Assembly: GCA_963995505.1 (NCBI GenBank)
Contig: OZ023185.1
Span: 13,217,691 to 13,281,690 of the forward strand
Source of the DNA: Hypericum androsaemum
Taxonomy: Eukaryota > Streptophyta > Magnoliopsida > Malpighiales > Hypericaceae
Length of the DNA: 64,000 nucleotides
Direction of reading: 5' to 3'
In this document: positions 42,500 to 54,048 of the stretch, in pieces
Layout of the letters: every line of letters begins with the position of its first letter
Position numbering within the stretch: position 1 is the first letter of the stretch
Position numbers and translations under genes: made by a program
Notes under the pieces: generated by a model
Databases searched by the model: none
What the model was told of the DNA's origin: nothing
What the model saw: only the letters and a program-made list of their open reading frames with translations

Positions 42500-44306
42500 A
42501 TGGCCACAGCACCACTACTTGCTCCCCTCTCCTTATTGCTATTACCCATCTTCATCCTCGTTTATACCACCGCCATTGTATCAGCAGTAGGAGGAGGAGG
42601 AGAAGTAGAGGGGACGTGGTGCGTGGCTCGAAGCGACGCGAGCACACAGGCGCTGCAAAGGGCGTTGGATTACGCGTGTGGCACCGGAGCTGACTGTAGC
42701 CCGGTACAGGCGAATGGGCTGTGCTTCCTTCCCAACACCATCCAGGCCCACGCCTCCTACGCGTTCAACAGCTACTTCCAGAGGAAAGCCATGGCTCCTG
42801 GCTCCTGTGACTTCTCTGGCACCGCCAATGTCGCCCGCTCCGACCCAAGTATTTGCCTCTCTCTCTTTCTCTCTCTCCGGCGACGTTTGTAGGGTTCGTG
42901 ATCGTTGAAGTTTCTCTCTTTCCCGGTGACGTTTATGTTTGTTTTTTATGTGCGTAGGTTATGGATCGTGCGCGTACCCTTCTTCTTTTAGGTAGGTATA
43001 CGTTTGCTTTTGCATGATCTCAGATTATTTTGCTCATTTTTCTAATTATACTGCTATTTTTATGCATTGACGTATAAATTATTCAAATTTATTTCACCCC
43101 AACAAAAGATTATTCCACTTACCCCGTCCGCCATTTTGGAAGTGATTTTCTTTGTTTTGATGGGTTCAATAAGTATATGCAGACTGAAAAAGGAAAAAGA
43201 AATCTTCATAAAAAGCGAGAAAAGATGATACACAGAATCTTCATCGTCACGGCATTTGAATGCTGTCTTTTAAAAGAATAAAGTAACTAGTTGGACCAAG
43301 TTACACAAGACTTGAATTCTCTTAATAACGTTTTGAATTTAAGTTATCTGGTATTCAACTCCAGGGTAATTAGTATCTGTATTAGTACCCATATTAGGAG
43401 GAAAAAAACAAGTGGGGCCCCAACCATCCAACAAAATTGTTTAACAAGTGATTAAAGAAAATGAGATATTAGGGCGGTGGGATTGGGAATGGTGATTTCT
43501 TTTGTTCACGAAATTGCTTTTGGTGTACTTAAAAGTTAATAAATGGGACAGATTTTCGAGTATCGATAAGTTGGTGTTTATCTTTCGGAGAGAGAGATCA
43601 TTACCTTTCCACTGTATTTTTTTTTGTGAGATTTAAATTGTTTTTACAATTTCGGATCTTAAACAGTCATGGGATTCGATCCTCCCACCTCATGCTTAAG
43701 GACTGACACCGTATCCATCAAACCATACATGAGTTGGTATCCTTCCACTGTATTGAATTGGACATTTCTGTGCTTCGGCATTGTCGTGGTGACCACTCTG
43801 TCTAGACAGTCCTGGACGTTATATATGCAATTATGCTGAAAATTTAATTTAAATTATGTGTATCTTTAAATTGGAGTTACAACAAATAAATAATTTCATC
43901 TGGAATATTTCCCAAACCCATTCCGCCACATGATGCATGATAGTTTCTCAAAAAAAAAATGATGCATGATGTGGGCCAGGCCTAAACCCTTTATTTTATG
44001 GGCTTAACTTCTTATCTTTATTTCCTTTTCAATATATTTGGAATTTCCAAGTGGTTTAACGTACTCTGCATCTCTCCGACGTACAGCGCTGCGGGAGGGA
44101 CACCAACAACCACGGCGCCTCCAACTAACCCGAACATCGGCATGATACCGACGCCACCAACGGCTCCCGTCTACGGCCGTGGCACGCCAGGAATGACGCC
44201 TGCATTGCCAACTTTCAATCCCGACGAGGCTTCTCTTCCATGCTCATCTATACCAACAACTGCATTGTTCATGTCCATCCTGTTACTTGTATTGTATGCC
44301 TTTTGA
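42500..44306 (+). CDS. X8-domain GPI-anchored protein (PDCB-like)
   Basis: Three exons: 42500-42848, 42958-42991 and 44087-44306, joined by GT-AG introns (42849-42957 and 42992-44086), giving 200 residues with phases that fit. Residues 1-30 are a signal peptide. From about W40 (GTWCVARSDAS) to about 125 runs an X8 (CBM43) domain with its Cys set (YACG, DCSPV, LCF, CDFSG, YGSC) and the SYAFNSYFQ signature. A Pro/Thr-rich linker and a hydrophobic tail (ALFMSILLLVLYAF) predict a GPI anchor. X8 proteins of this layout bind callose at plasmodesmata or in the wall; that is family knowledge. The 34-base middle exon is very short but required by frame. It is convergent with PAP-A. Confidence 0.85.
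43619..43742 (-). mobile_element. tRNA-derived SINE in intron 2 of the X8 gene
   Basis: Flanked by a perfect 12-bp duplication TTCCACTGTATT (43607-43618 and 43743-43754). On the minus strand it has an A-box-like TATGGTTTGATGG, a B-box-like GGATCGAATCC and an A-rich tail. Confidence 0.75.
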
Positions 44307-44831
44307 CATTGGCCGGAATCCGTACAATGGCTTCGCCGAGTAGTTGATGCGAAACCGGAGGCGTAAGCATTTTTGTTAGAAGGTGAAACCTTCGTTTTTG
44401 TTTGGATCAGTGAAGCACTTGATCCATTAACGTTGTTAAGTTGAAGGGTGGTGGACGTAGGGAGCTCTGAAGCTAAGCAGATTCTATTCTTTGGGCCATT
44501 AAGGTACAAATCATCAATTGCTAACATGAGAAAGCTACGACAAATACGGATTTGACATGTTTTGTTTGCAGAAGCGTGTTGAAGTGTAATACACCTTGTT
44601 TATGAGCTATATAAGATAATTATATTGAGATTATGATATTTTCATATCGGATATGAAAATTTTAACATTGCCGAAACCACAATGAATAGAGAGAAAATTC
44701 CTGACTATACCCACATAATAATGTCTCATCCAGAGTGAAATTAATAGAAAATTAGCAGATTATATCAACAACTCTGTTGGCAGCTGTACACTAGCTCTAT
44801 GTGTTCTGTTATAAAAAACACATTGGTCTGG
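44307..44831. other. Convergent intergenic region
   Basis: Shared 3' space between the X8 gene and PAP-A. Both 3' UTRs must end here. No canonical AATAAA is obvious. A 118-codon minus frame over 44171-44527 is a shadow of the X8 last exon. Confidence 0.5.
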
Positions 44832-47810
44832 TTACCTTTGGTTCGGCAAACACCTATCAGGTTCCCTTACTATGTAAATAGCATCAGCAGCAATTCCGTA
44901 GAAGTCCTGATTCCTGCGCCAACTCCATAGAGCATGTGTCTCGTTCATCACCTGCAAACCACATTGTGTCAGAGTTTCCAGTCTCAACCAAACAACGTTC
45001 GATGCGGATAGACAGACCGACCGACCTCTAGCGTCCCAAGACCGAAGCTGCTTTCTCTGTAGGCACTATACTCTGGCTGTTGGTCCCAGCAGAAGCTGCC
45101 TGCTGCAGGCCCGGATGTAAAGTTGAATGCGCAGAATCCACCAATGTCTTCATCTGGCGTGGTGTCCGGGTCGGGACAATTGCCAGGGTCGTCTGCGTGT
45201 GTGATTGACATCTCCTCTCGGCTCCCACCAGTGCCTATTGCGATGTAAACTGGACCGCATGGATCCAGAGAGTAGTTGTACACTCGGTTTGTCCTCTCGT
45301 ATGCATGAACCTTCACGTTATTGTGACACAAATAAACCAATCACTCCCTTGGTATGCCAAAATGGTTCGAGCAGTGTATGAATTGATTGGTTTTATAGAC
45401 TATTAAATCCGTATCTTGGCAAGGATATGCAGATACTGAACAGTAATATCGCGACTCTTTCGATCATCAATAACAGGAACAAAGCTCGCATCATCAGACA
45501 TTAACTAAGAAATCAATAAAAGCCGTTTAAAAGTTGCACAAGACCACTAAAGGAAAGTACTGTCAGATGCTTACATGTCCATTGAAGACTAAGTCGACAC
45601 CATTGTGATAAAGCAACTCCTCCATTTCCACCCTCATACATTCTGCTTCTCTGTATTGTGCAGTGAAGGTGCTATACCAAGGAGGGTACCAGGCGGCTAC
45701 CAACCACGGAGTGACGTTACGATCCATGTAAGCGAGGTCTGTTTCTAACCACTTGTACTGTTCCGCTGAGATGAAACATCCAACCATTCCAGTGTAAACA
45801 GGGAAAGAAAAAGCCATTTGAGTGATCTAAACGAATGAAAACCCGTCAAAACCATTGAAAGTCCGAATCAAGTCAACAGGGAAAGGATCATTATCTTACA
45901 TGATCTATCATAGAATGTGTAGGCACTCAGCATCACAAAATGTACACCTCCTGCATTGAAGGAATAGTAAAGGGTTGAAGATGATCCGCTTTCTTCCGAA
46001 GGGGATGCAAAGCGAGAACTGTAAGCCACAAACTCTTGATCTTCGGCTTGTCTTTCTATCTCATGCTTTCCCGCTAATACCATTGTCGGAACATTGGCTA
46101 CGAGAGGCTGCATAAACCTGCATACCAAATAAATGCAATTACATGACCAAGAACAATATCTACGGTAAGAGTAACAGCCAAGAGAAGAGTTCAAGCATTT
46201 GACCTTCCCCAGTAATCCCAACGAGGCTGAAAGGTTTCACGAATAGACGAAGGTGCTGGCGAGCACGAGGAACAATTGGAGGGAGTCCCATTCGTCGTAT
46301 AAAAGTCTGCATAACTAATGCCTCCTACCAGAACAACGAGGTCAGGGTGGATGGCAAGCAAGTGATCCATTGTTGTACTTGTATTGTAAGTAAGACCAAG
46401 GTCTCCCACCACGGCTATTCTGCTAGGGTAATCTGTGGGACTGGGGAGAGGCATTGTTTGAAAATAGAAGACATCACTCATTGCTGATAAAGACGGATCT
46501 CCACATCGATATTGGTACGTAACGCCTGGTTCCAATCCTGCATACAGTAGTCATTATGGCAAACATGAACTGCAGCAAGATGATGCAAAAGAGAGAAGCT
46601 TTTCGGCTTTTTTGTGCAGAATCAATCACCTGTAAGACGAACATGATGTATGATGCCAGAACTGTAGTTTTGGATGTCTTCAGATGGATAAAGTTGATTA
46701 TACACAAGTGGATTGCCTATTTCCTCGTTCCCAAAAGACATCCCCGCGATTCCATATTGAACAACGCTAGCAATCGAATCGGGATCCAATGGCTCAACAT
46801 CTTCACCAATTTGGTACTCCCCTGCATTCCAAGTTAAACAGATTCATCACTAATCTGTCTTAGAAGAAGAACACTAATACTCTAGCAGATAGTAACCAGC
46901 TAATCATCTCAATGACAGGAACTTCCCACTTCTAAGCCAAAACATCCAAAGACCGACTCTAGCAGAATTGATCAATACCAGGTTGCATCCATTATTTCAC
47001 CATTGCAAAATTAAAAGAAACCCATTATCACTCATTAGCTCCCTTTTGGATCATTCATATATTGAATTCTAATGCTACTTCAGATCATTCATCCCCTGCA
47101 CGATCAGGGTAACGCTCGCGCGCCAAGGAGGCCTTTCCTTCCAAATTGTTTCACCAATGCAGAAACTCGATGAACCGTTCGGCAATATGAACAAGGAAGA
47201 CAATTCAATTGTAACAGTAGTCCTGCAGAATACACACAACAGACATTCTAGAAGTGGAACTGAAAGCACAAGACTTTGTCCGTTCCCCTATCTAAAAGCA
47301 GAATTGGAGCTGAAAGCGCGAGTCATTGTACATGTCCCTATCCATTCCGTCCATGTCCACATCCAAAAATTGGAAATGGAGCTAAAAGTTCAAGTCTTTA
47401 TTCGTATCCCTATCTAAAACTACAAGTGGAGATGAAAGGTCGAGTCTTTATTCACTTCTCTATCCACACTATCCAAAAGGGCTGGTCTTTAAAAAGGGAA
47501 AGTACGTACCAGTGACCCAGGAGACCCAAACGGAGTCGTAGTCCGAGGAGAGGGAGACAGAAACCTGCTCGGGCTCGAACTTATCGACGACCCTTCGGAG
47601 GCGAGGGTCGGTGTGGGGCAAGTCCAGTGCACTGCCATGAAGGGTGCTGTTGTCGAGAGGGACGGTGACCGGCTCGAAAGGTCCTTGCAGGGTGGTCGGG
47701 AAGTCGCAATGCACCCTTCCTCTTCCTCCTAAGCTCAGGACAAGGACGAGATAGAAACATGGTACGGACAGTGACTTGGCAACTGAAGCTGGACATGACC
47801 AAAAGGCCAT
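44832..47810 (-). CDS. Purple acid phosphatase-like protein A (likely inactive)
   Basis: Seven exons on the minus strand: 47810-47510, 46821-46630, 46537-46204, 46117-45900, 45765-45575, 45310-45026 and 44951-44832. All have GT-AG borders and consistent phases, giving 546 residues with an N-terminal signal peptide. It has the plant PAP15-like layout: N-terminal fibronectin-like domain, then a metallophosphatase domain. Of the five metal blocks, GDLG (D210) and GHVH (H412, H414) are intact. GDxxY reads GGISY (Asp to Gly, 237; Tyr 240 kept), GNHE reads GKHE (Asn to Lys, 293), and VxxxH reads VAAWY (His to Tyr, 375). Active family members hydrolyse phosphate esters in wall or vacuole. This one should not bind its second metal. 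No stop or frameshift is seen, so it is a pseudoenzyme or a gene at the start of decay. Confidence 0.9.
47230..47490 (+). repeat. Minisatellite in intron 1 of PAP-A
   Basis: Four diverged units of about 60 bases, each with a form of GGAGCTGAAAG..CGAGTC...TCCCTATC. Overlapping open frames here come from the repeat. Confidence 0.6.
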
Positions 47811-48746
47811 CTATCTCCGAAGAATCAAGAAGTAGTAACTAATCTATAGTTCCTATACAGGAGAAAGCTGAGTCCCAACTGTCCCGCGCTTTTACAGTGA
47901 GATATGGTTTGACTTGGATGTATTGTTTTTTTTTATGTCACGGGCCACCGTAATGATTAATATATGTTTGAGATGGATCCAACTTTAAAAGATGTCAAAT
48001 TCTCTCAAAATTTGATTTTTTTTTAAATTATAATAATTCGTTAATCAGTTGATCCATTTGATTTGCTCCAATGGTGTTGTTTTTTACATTTGAAATTGCT
48101 ATTTTGAATTTTAGGGTTTCCAAAATGAGTTTAGATGCATTCTAAGAAAAAAAAATAAGTTTAGATTAGAAAGATATTTTTAGAAAATCCTTACTAAATA
48201 AAATCTAGATCCTGAACATTAATAGAGAAAGTGGGTCCGAGTCCTTTTTAATTTTATGATCCTCTTTTATCTGACTTGATCCTCCTATATTATTTTTTAC
48301 GAAAAAAGAAGACCCAATTTAAAAGTTACAAAACTAAGTTTTCTTGTATTTTCTTTGTTTTGAAATTTTTTATTATGGTTCCAAGTTCCAAAATTGCTCA
48401 TCTTCAAAAAAGTTCCAACATTGGTTGATATGTTTCCACCAATTTTAAGTGACATACGGGCTAGTAGAATGTACAATTAAACAATGTGCACAATGACTAA
48501 TTATGGAAATGAGGTAATTACAGTTAACAACTAATATAGCAATTAATGGACGTCATTTAGGAGAAGCTTTGATAAGGGTGCGTAATTAATTTGGTAGGGA
48601 TGTGTGCTCTACCTATTGGTCTAGCGTAAGGTAATCTTATGGAGGGTCAGTATAGGTTAGACTAACACTATAAATGAGACCTACCCTAACAAGATTTATA
48701 TAGATCAAATATAAATGTTATATTCTCTGTAAGCCTTAAAACTTTG
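47811..48746. other. Upstream region of PAP-A
   Basis: AT-rich. No clear TATA box on the minus strand within 150 bases of the PAP-A start, and no other feature. Confidence 0.5.
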
Positions 48747-48755
48747 TTAAACGTT

Positions 48756-49847
48756 GATTTTTTTTAAGAAGGGTAGCGCGAGACCAATATTAAAATAAAT
48801 GGCTTACAATACAGAAAGAAAAATACAGAAATATAGAAAGAAAATACTGAAACAGAACATGAAACCAAGTCAATCGGAAATAGAGAGGCATGGGTGAAGG
48901 CGAAGGACAGACGAACGCCTACGAGAGCCGAACATCCAAGGCGAAAATTACCGAGATAAGCTACGGCTAATAACTACAAGATCGTATTATAGACACAACA
49001 TCGTGGGCATTTGAATGCTTACGAGATGCACGCAGATGAATGCCAAGATCGGACGGATCCAACCAAGACAAGGCTATCCATCTGCACAAACATGCAAAGT
49101 TTCGAGAACCGAACAGATCTCAGAATAAGCATAGGTCGATTCAAGCAAAAGCAGATAAAAATAAACCGATGACATATGAGATCACAAAATAAGAGTGACT
49201 TACGAGCAAAAGCAACGTACACAGAAAGAAACATACGACATAGGCAACATAGACAAAAGAACAAAAAAATAAGCGAAAAGGGAAAAGAGCTGATCGGGGG
49301 GAGGTCAGCTGCGACCAACTTCTGGGAACCACTGGTGACCTCAATCGAACCTAGCTGGGACCAGAATTAGTCAGAGGAGGACCGGACCGGGCAAGCCACA
49401 TGGGAAAAAAAGAGGAATGGTGGAGGCTGCTGCGGATGAGAGCCTAGGCTTGATATGCCTCGACGGCTGGAGAGACGGAAAAGACTTGATAGATGAAGAA
49501 GACTTGTATCCTAAACCGTCGGGAGCCTGTCGGTAGAGATTGGAAGGTGAAGGAGGCAAGACATCACCGGGTCAAGCAAGGAGCTGGCAGTGGTCCAGAA
49601 AGGTTGGAGGACGGTCAAGTTAAGGAGATGGTGAAAGTAAGAGGGGTGAGGGAAGAGGGTGAAGGGTTTTTATTGGTAGATGGGACTGGGATTTGGCTAA
49701 TAGGAAGAGATTAAAAAGAAGAAGAAGAGCGGAGGAGCCAAGAAAAAAAATCAAGAACCCTAGAGGTAGAAAAGCTTCACAGAGGAGAGAGAAGCTCCAC
49801 TATTAGAGAGAGTGTGAGAGGGACCCCAACCGCATTTCACCTAGTAC
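48756..49847 (-). mobile_element. Possible non-autonomous LINE (1.1 kb)
   Basis: TTAAACGTT occurs on both sides (48747-48755 and 49848-49856) as a candidate 9-bp duplication. On the minus strand the unit starts with CT-rich leader sequence (CTCTCACACTCTCTC) and ends TTTATTTTAATATTGGTCTC...CTTCTTAAAAAAAA, like plant LINE 3' ends. No RT domain is found, only short Pro/Ser- or Phe-rich frames. Confidence 0.45.
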
Positions 49848-49867
49848 TTAAACGTTCACTTTGTATT

Positions 49868-51800
49868 TGTTGAGTTTGACGAGGAATAAGTAAAAGAGAA
49901 ATTATTTTCCTGTTTTGTTTCGGACTTCTAATCAGATCTAAATAGATTACTTGATGTACAAGGATTTACCTCTATATAAAGGCATGTTACCCAAGAGTTT
50001 TGTATGACTTTGTGGCTCTGAAACTCATCAATAAAAGTTCTCATTTCTCTCCGTGGACGTAGGCATTAGGCCAAACCACGTTATCTCTTGCGTTCGTGTT
50101 CTTTGCACATTTTATTCTCTAAATTGCTGAATTCCTAACAAGTGGTATCAAGAGCTAAGGTTGGAGGATGTTGGATCACGGTGCAAAGTTTACTTTTGTA
50201 AAGTTCGATAGTTTATCGAATTTTGAGTTATGGCAAAGGCATGTCAATGATCTCCTCGTGCAACAAGGGATAGTCAACGCACTCTTGGGAAAGAAGCCTG
50301 AGAAGATAGAGAAGCAAGAGTGGGAAGAGTTGGAGGCCAAGGCGGTAGCGAAGATTCGCTTATGCTTGGCGGATGTTGAGGAGCCACCAGCTGGGTTGTG
50401 GAAGAGGATCCAGGTCGGAGTCAAAGAAGTTCGATGGAAGTGGCTTCAAGTGCGGAGAAGGGCATATGAAGGGGACTATCCAGGACAAACTGGGAATCAA
50501 GACAATGAGGAGGGATCGACATCCACCATGGCCACATGTTCAGATGGGTCAGATGGTGACTTATTTTCTGTCTCATCAAGTCCAATACTTTCTAGTAATC
50601 TCTTTTTGTTAGGAACCTTGGATTATAACAGTGATAGTTATAAAGGTAGGCTAATAAAGGTGGAGAAGGATGCGATGGTAGGGATGAAGGGTAAAAGAGA
50701 ATACTTACAGGTTAGTGAGGCACATTGTTGTAGGAAGAGTCATATCAATGAGTCTGAAGGAATTGACAAAAGCTCAGGTCATATGAAGTTTATTCGTATG
50801 AGGGAGCAAAGGCTTGACAAGGATGATTTGAGTGCAGTTGAGATTCGCGGAGACATGGATAGCAAGCTATGGTTGTTTTGTGGAGGCATGATTGGCAAGA
50901 AGCCATGGTTATCTCGGAGAAGCATTGATAGCTGGGCCCTACTGTGGTTGTCTAAAGAGACGTGCACGTCAAATGTATTGGGTATGTTTTGCATGGAGAA
51001 TGCGAAGTCGTTGCTAGCACCACGGGTGAATCAGGTATCTCATTCAAGGCCAAACGGTGGAGTTCAAGGCATGTCGAGGGTTCTACTTAGTAGAACAAAA
51101 GGTTACCCATTGTATGCTATGACAAGTAGCATTAGTGTGAGGCAAGTAGGTCCAGCGAAAAAGCAGTTCGAGGTTGCAGAGCATGGGGTTGACCGAAAAA
51201 AATAGAGAGCACATCTATTGGTCGCAAGGTTACTTCAGCACGTGGGTTTGCTAGTTAGGATTCAATGGAGATTGGAGGAAATAGGCCAAGCAGGCTCGGA
51301 AGCTCGAGCTTGGGGGCTGACTCCAAGTGATTGAACAAAGGTGGTGAGAAAGTTGAGATGATCTTATTGATGGCGGTATATCTATGGTCCAAGGTAAAAT
51401 TGGTAGAGTCAGATTGATCTTCCAAGATCTCATCTCTTCATGGGGCGGTGTTTTGTCAAGGTAGAATTTTTTTTTATTGAAGTTTGGATAGAGCTTCATG
51501 GTTCGTCCACGAGATGATTTCTCCCCAAGGTGGAGATTGTTGAGTTTGGAGAGGAATAAGTAAAAGAGGAGTTATTTTTCTATTTTGTTTTGGACTCCTA
51601 AATAGATTACTTGATGTATAAGGGTTTGCCTCTATATAAAGGCATATTACCCAAGGGTTTTGTATGGCTTTGTGGCTCAGAAACTTATCAATAAAAGTTC
51701 TCATTTCTCTCTGTGTACATACGCATTAGGCCGAACAACATTATCTCTTGTGTCCATATTCTTTACGCATTTTATTCTCTAAGTTGCTGAATTCCTAACA
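49868..51800 (+). mobile_element. Tork-like copia element C, deletion derivative
   Basis: LTRs at 49868-50140 (273 bp) and 51538-51800 (263 bp), a perfect GTATT duplication (49863-49867 and 51801-51805), primer site TGGTATCAAGAGC from 50143, and polypurine tract CAAGGTGGAGAT before the 3' LTR. Internal sequence closely matches element A, with the same two internal deletions, while the LTR starts differ (GAGTTTGACGAGG versus GGGATGGCGAGAA). It lies 12 bases after the flank of the LINE-like unit. Confidence 0.9.
50168..51205 (+). CDS. Fused gag/RT-remnant ORF of element C
   Basis: An uninterrupted frame of 345 codons begins MLDHGAKFTFVKFD. Residues 1-75 are a Tork gag N terminus. The LWKRIQVGVKE stretch is the deletion junction, followed by a zinc-knuckle region read in a non-native frame. 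About residues 165-185 echo the GAG-pre-integrase border (FLLGTLDYNSDSYKG). LLWLSKETCTSNVLGMF and PLYAMTSSISVRQ derive from the RT C-terminal part. No catalytic motif of protease, integrase, RT or RNase H remains. Element A has the same frame with two stops. Whether a protein is made is unknown. Confidence 0.6.
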   Translation: MLDHGAKFTFVKFDSLSNFELWQRHVNDLLVQQGIVNALLGKKPEKIEKQEWEELEAKAVAKIRLCLADVEEPPAGLWKRIQVGVKEVRWKWLQVRRRAYEGDYPGQTGNQDNEEGSTSTMATCSDGSDGDLFSVSSSPILSSNLFLLGTLDYNSDSYKGRLIKVEKDAMVGMKGKREYLQVSEAHCCRKSHINESEGIDKSSGHMKFIRMREQRLDKDDLSAVEIRGDMDSKLWLFCGGMIGKKPWLSRRSIDSWALLWLSKETCTSNVLGMFCMENAKSLLAPRVNQVSHSRPNGGVQGMSRVLLSRTKGYPLYAMTSSISVRQVGPAKKQFEVAEHGVDRKK

Positions 51801-51805
51801 GTATT

Positions 51806-52928
51806 CATGTAGTTTTTCCTATTTCTGCACCACTAATATTATACCCTCGTAAATGGTGTGTTCTATCTGAAATACTTAACTAATTTGATTTGGACTATAC
51901 ATACTAATAAAGTACACCCAAAAGCCACAGTGTTTGTCATCAACAGCATTCCAAACTTCGTAAGCATGTTGGGTAAACAATTCATAAATTAGTTTCTCTT
52001 TTATTTTAGACCATCGAGAGATTTTCTGCTTACCACATTGTTGTCGTCGAAGATTTCAGTCAGACCATCAATGCATAAAATCATCTCGCAGTCATTATTT
52101 AACAAATCTAATTTTATCCAGCTTCGCAAACTTGTGAAGATCAAAGTATGCCACCACATTGACAAGCCACTTAATGAAATTTCTTGTTGAAATCTCCCAA
52201 TTGAGATCATGAAGATCACAGAAAGTAGGAATATGTATCTTAGAGTTAAGCATCTTCAATTAAACCCAAAAGTGATCAATCTGTAAATCTGAAATTCTGT
52301 ATGGACCAATCTGTAACTTCTCACACCTGGTGAAATCAATCTGTAATTAACTAATTAGAAAATTATCAAAGAGTCACTAATATCTGTCACAAATCTCAAC
52401 CAGTCTAAACTGCTCCAGAGAATTACCAATGAGTCCTTAAACTTCTGTCAAATTCGTAGTCTGTCCAAGATAATTCCCAATTCCACAAAACTCTAAATCA
52501 GAATGGGAAAAAATCACAAACCTAATCGAGGGCGGCGACCAGTAGAGAGCAACTCTGTCTGGGCGGCGCAAGGGACGGCGTCAGACAGTAGGTTGTTTCG
52601 TGCTGTGGCTCACGATTGGGCCGCTTCATGAATCTAGAGGTTGTGCTGGAGGCAGCCATGAGGCGCGACCCTCCTTTGAGCCTTGTCGTTGGACACGTGG
52701 CCTGATGCATCGGGACTAGGCTCAATGTGATATAGGGGAGCACGTTGATAGGAAACTACAAATTTGTTGATTCTGCAGAATACCAACTAAAATAATATTG
52801 TATAGGTCCTACTTATAGAAAACTAAAAGAAATCTATTACATATAATTCTACTATGAATCAAACTCCTAATAATTATCTAAAATTATAGATAATTAATAA
52901 TAAAACTATAGATAATCAATAAATTATC
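51806..52928. other. Intergenic, no confirmed gene
   Basis: A minus-strand frame of 73 codons (52743-52522) sits in a GC-richer island (52525-52745) and ends at a GT-like splice position, resembling a first exon. No partner exon could be recognised. The 72-codon frame at 52001-52219 is also unassigned. Confidence 0.3.
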
Positions 52929-53438
52929 TTCATCCTTATCTCCATGAGTGACCTCCTGTGAAGTTTTTGGGATACGTGTGAGTGAGAACAAAATACTCTG
53001 GAAAAAGATTCTGTTGGTCTGTGGAGACAGATGGTTAGATCACAGGGCATTATATGTGGTATCAGAGCAAGGTCTCGGCAAGTATGGTGTAGTTCGAGAA
53101 TCGAACACACCATAATACAAGGAATTCTGGGTTTATCTGATCCGGGTGCGACGAGGACGTCGTATATTTAAGGAGAAGTGAATTTGATACTCGTAAATTA
53201 TATATTTTGTCTTAAATATTTAAGTGATTTAATTTAGACTATCCACATCAACAATGTGCACCTTATTTTCTGGCACACATTGTGAGAGAACTCCAAGGTT
53301 GAACGTGCTTGACTTGGAGTAGTCTTAGGATGGGAGACCTCTTGGAAAATTTCTGAGATGCGCGGCAATGAGGACAAAACACGCCTGAAAAGGCCTGTTG
53401 GTATTTGAAAATAGTCGTTCAAATCACGGGGCATTACA
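52929..53438 (+). mobile_element. Cassandra-type TRIM with 5S rRNA-like LTR (copy 1)
   Basis: The right LTR (about 53185-53438) contains AGAACTCCAAGGTTGAACGTGCTTG and then TAGTCTTAGGATGGGAGACC (about 53288-53350), closely following the internal control region of 5S rRNA, which is the hallmark of Cassandra. It ends CGGGGCATTACA. The left LTR (52929-53054) keeps only the part from GTGACCTCCTG onward and ends CAGGGCATTATA. It is followed by the primer site TGGTATCAGAGC (53057-53068), a non-coding middle and a purine-rich tract before 53185. Confidence 0.8.
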
Positions 53439-54039
53439 ACTCCCTAATTTTTTTAAAATGTAAGATCAAGTGATAAAAGTGTCCCAAATTTACACTCCAT
53501 TATTGGAGTAATTTTTTAGACATTTTATCTGAAGAAAAATTTTGGTTTTAAATTATATGACGAAACAAATCAGAAAAAATTATTTACCACTCTTGTAATA
53601 TTTTTCTGATTTATTTTTAAATTCATAATTTAATGATCTTTAGGGTATTTTGTCTAAAAAATATTCAAAAAGTAAAGTATAAATTTGTGAAATTTCTGTC
53701 ATTTGATCAAATATTTTGAAATTACGGGGTATTGTTGTGCAAATAGGAAAAACTACATACAACTAAAGTGAAATTTTAACTTAAACTTTTCAACGAAACA
53801 TAATATTACATGTAAAATTATCCGCTTCTTAATTTAAAATTTAACATTTATATTTTATATCATTGAGTGTGTGAATGTAGGGGTGATAATCTTATTTTAA
53901 TAGTTTATATTGAAATGTTGAAGATATTTTGTAAACTAATGAATCCATGATACGACATAAATCTTAGATTAGAACAAAAGAACTTATCATTTTTGAAAGA
54001 ACTGAATTAGAGTTCCATCTCGTTTCCATTTTCGTTTAA
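53439..54039. other. Intergenic, AT-rich
   Basis: No feature I can support. Confidence 0.5.
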
Positions 54040-54048
54040 AAGTTTTTA

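Noticed and set aside
47157..47515. Overlapping ORFs of 79-86 codons
   Set aside because: They lie in the intron 1 minisatellite of PAP-A and reflect its period.
52001..52219. 72-codon minus ORF that might be an F-box or LRR fragment
   Set aside because: No motif strong enough to assign.
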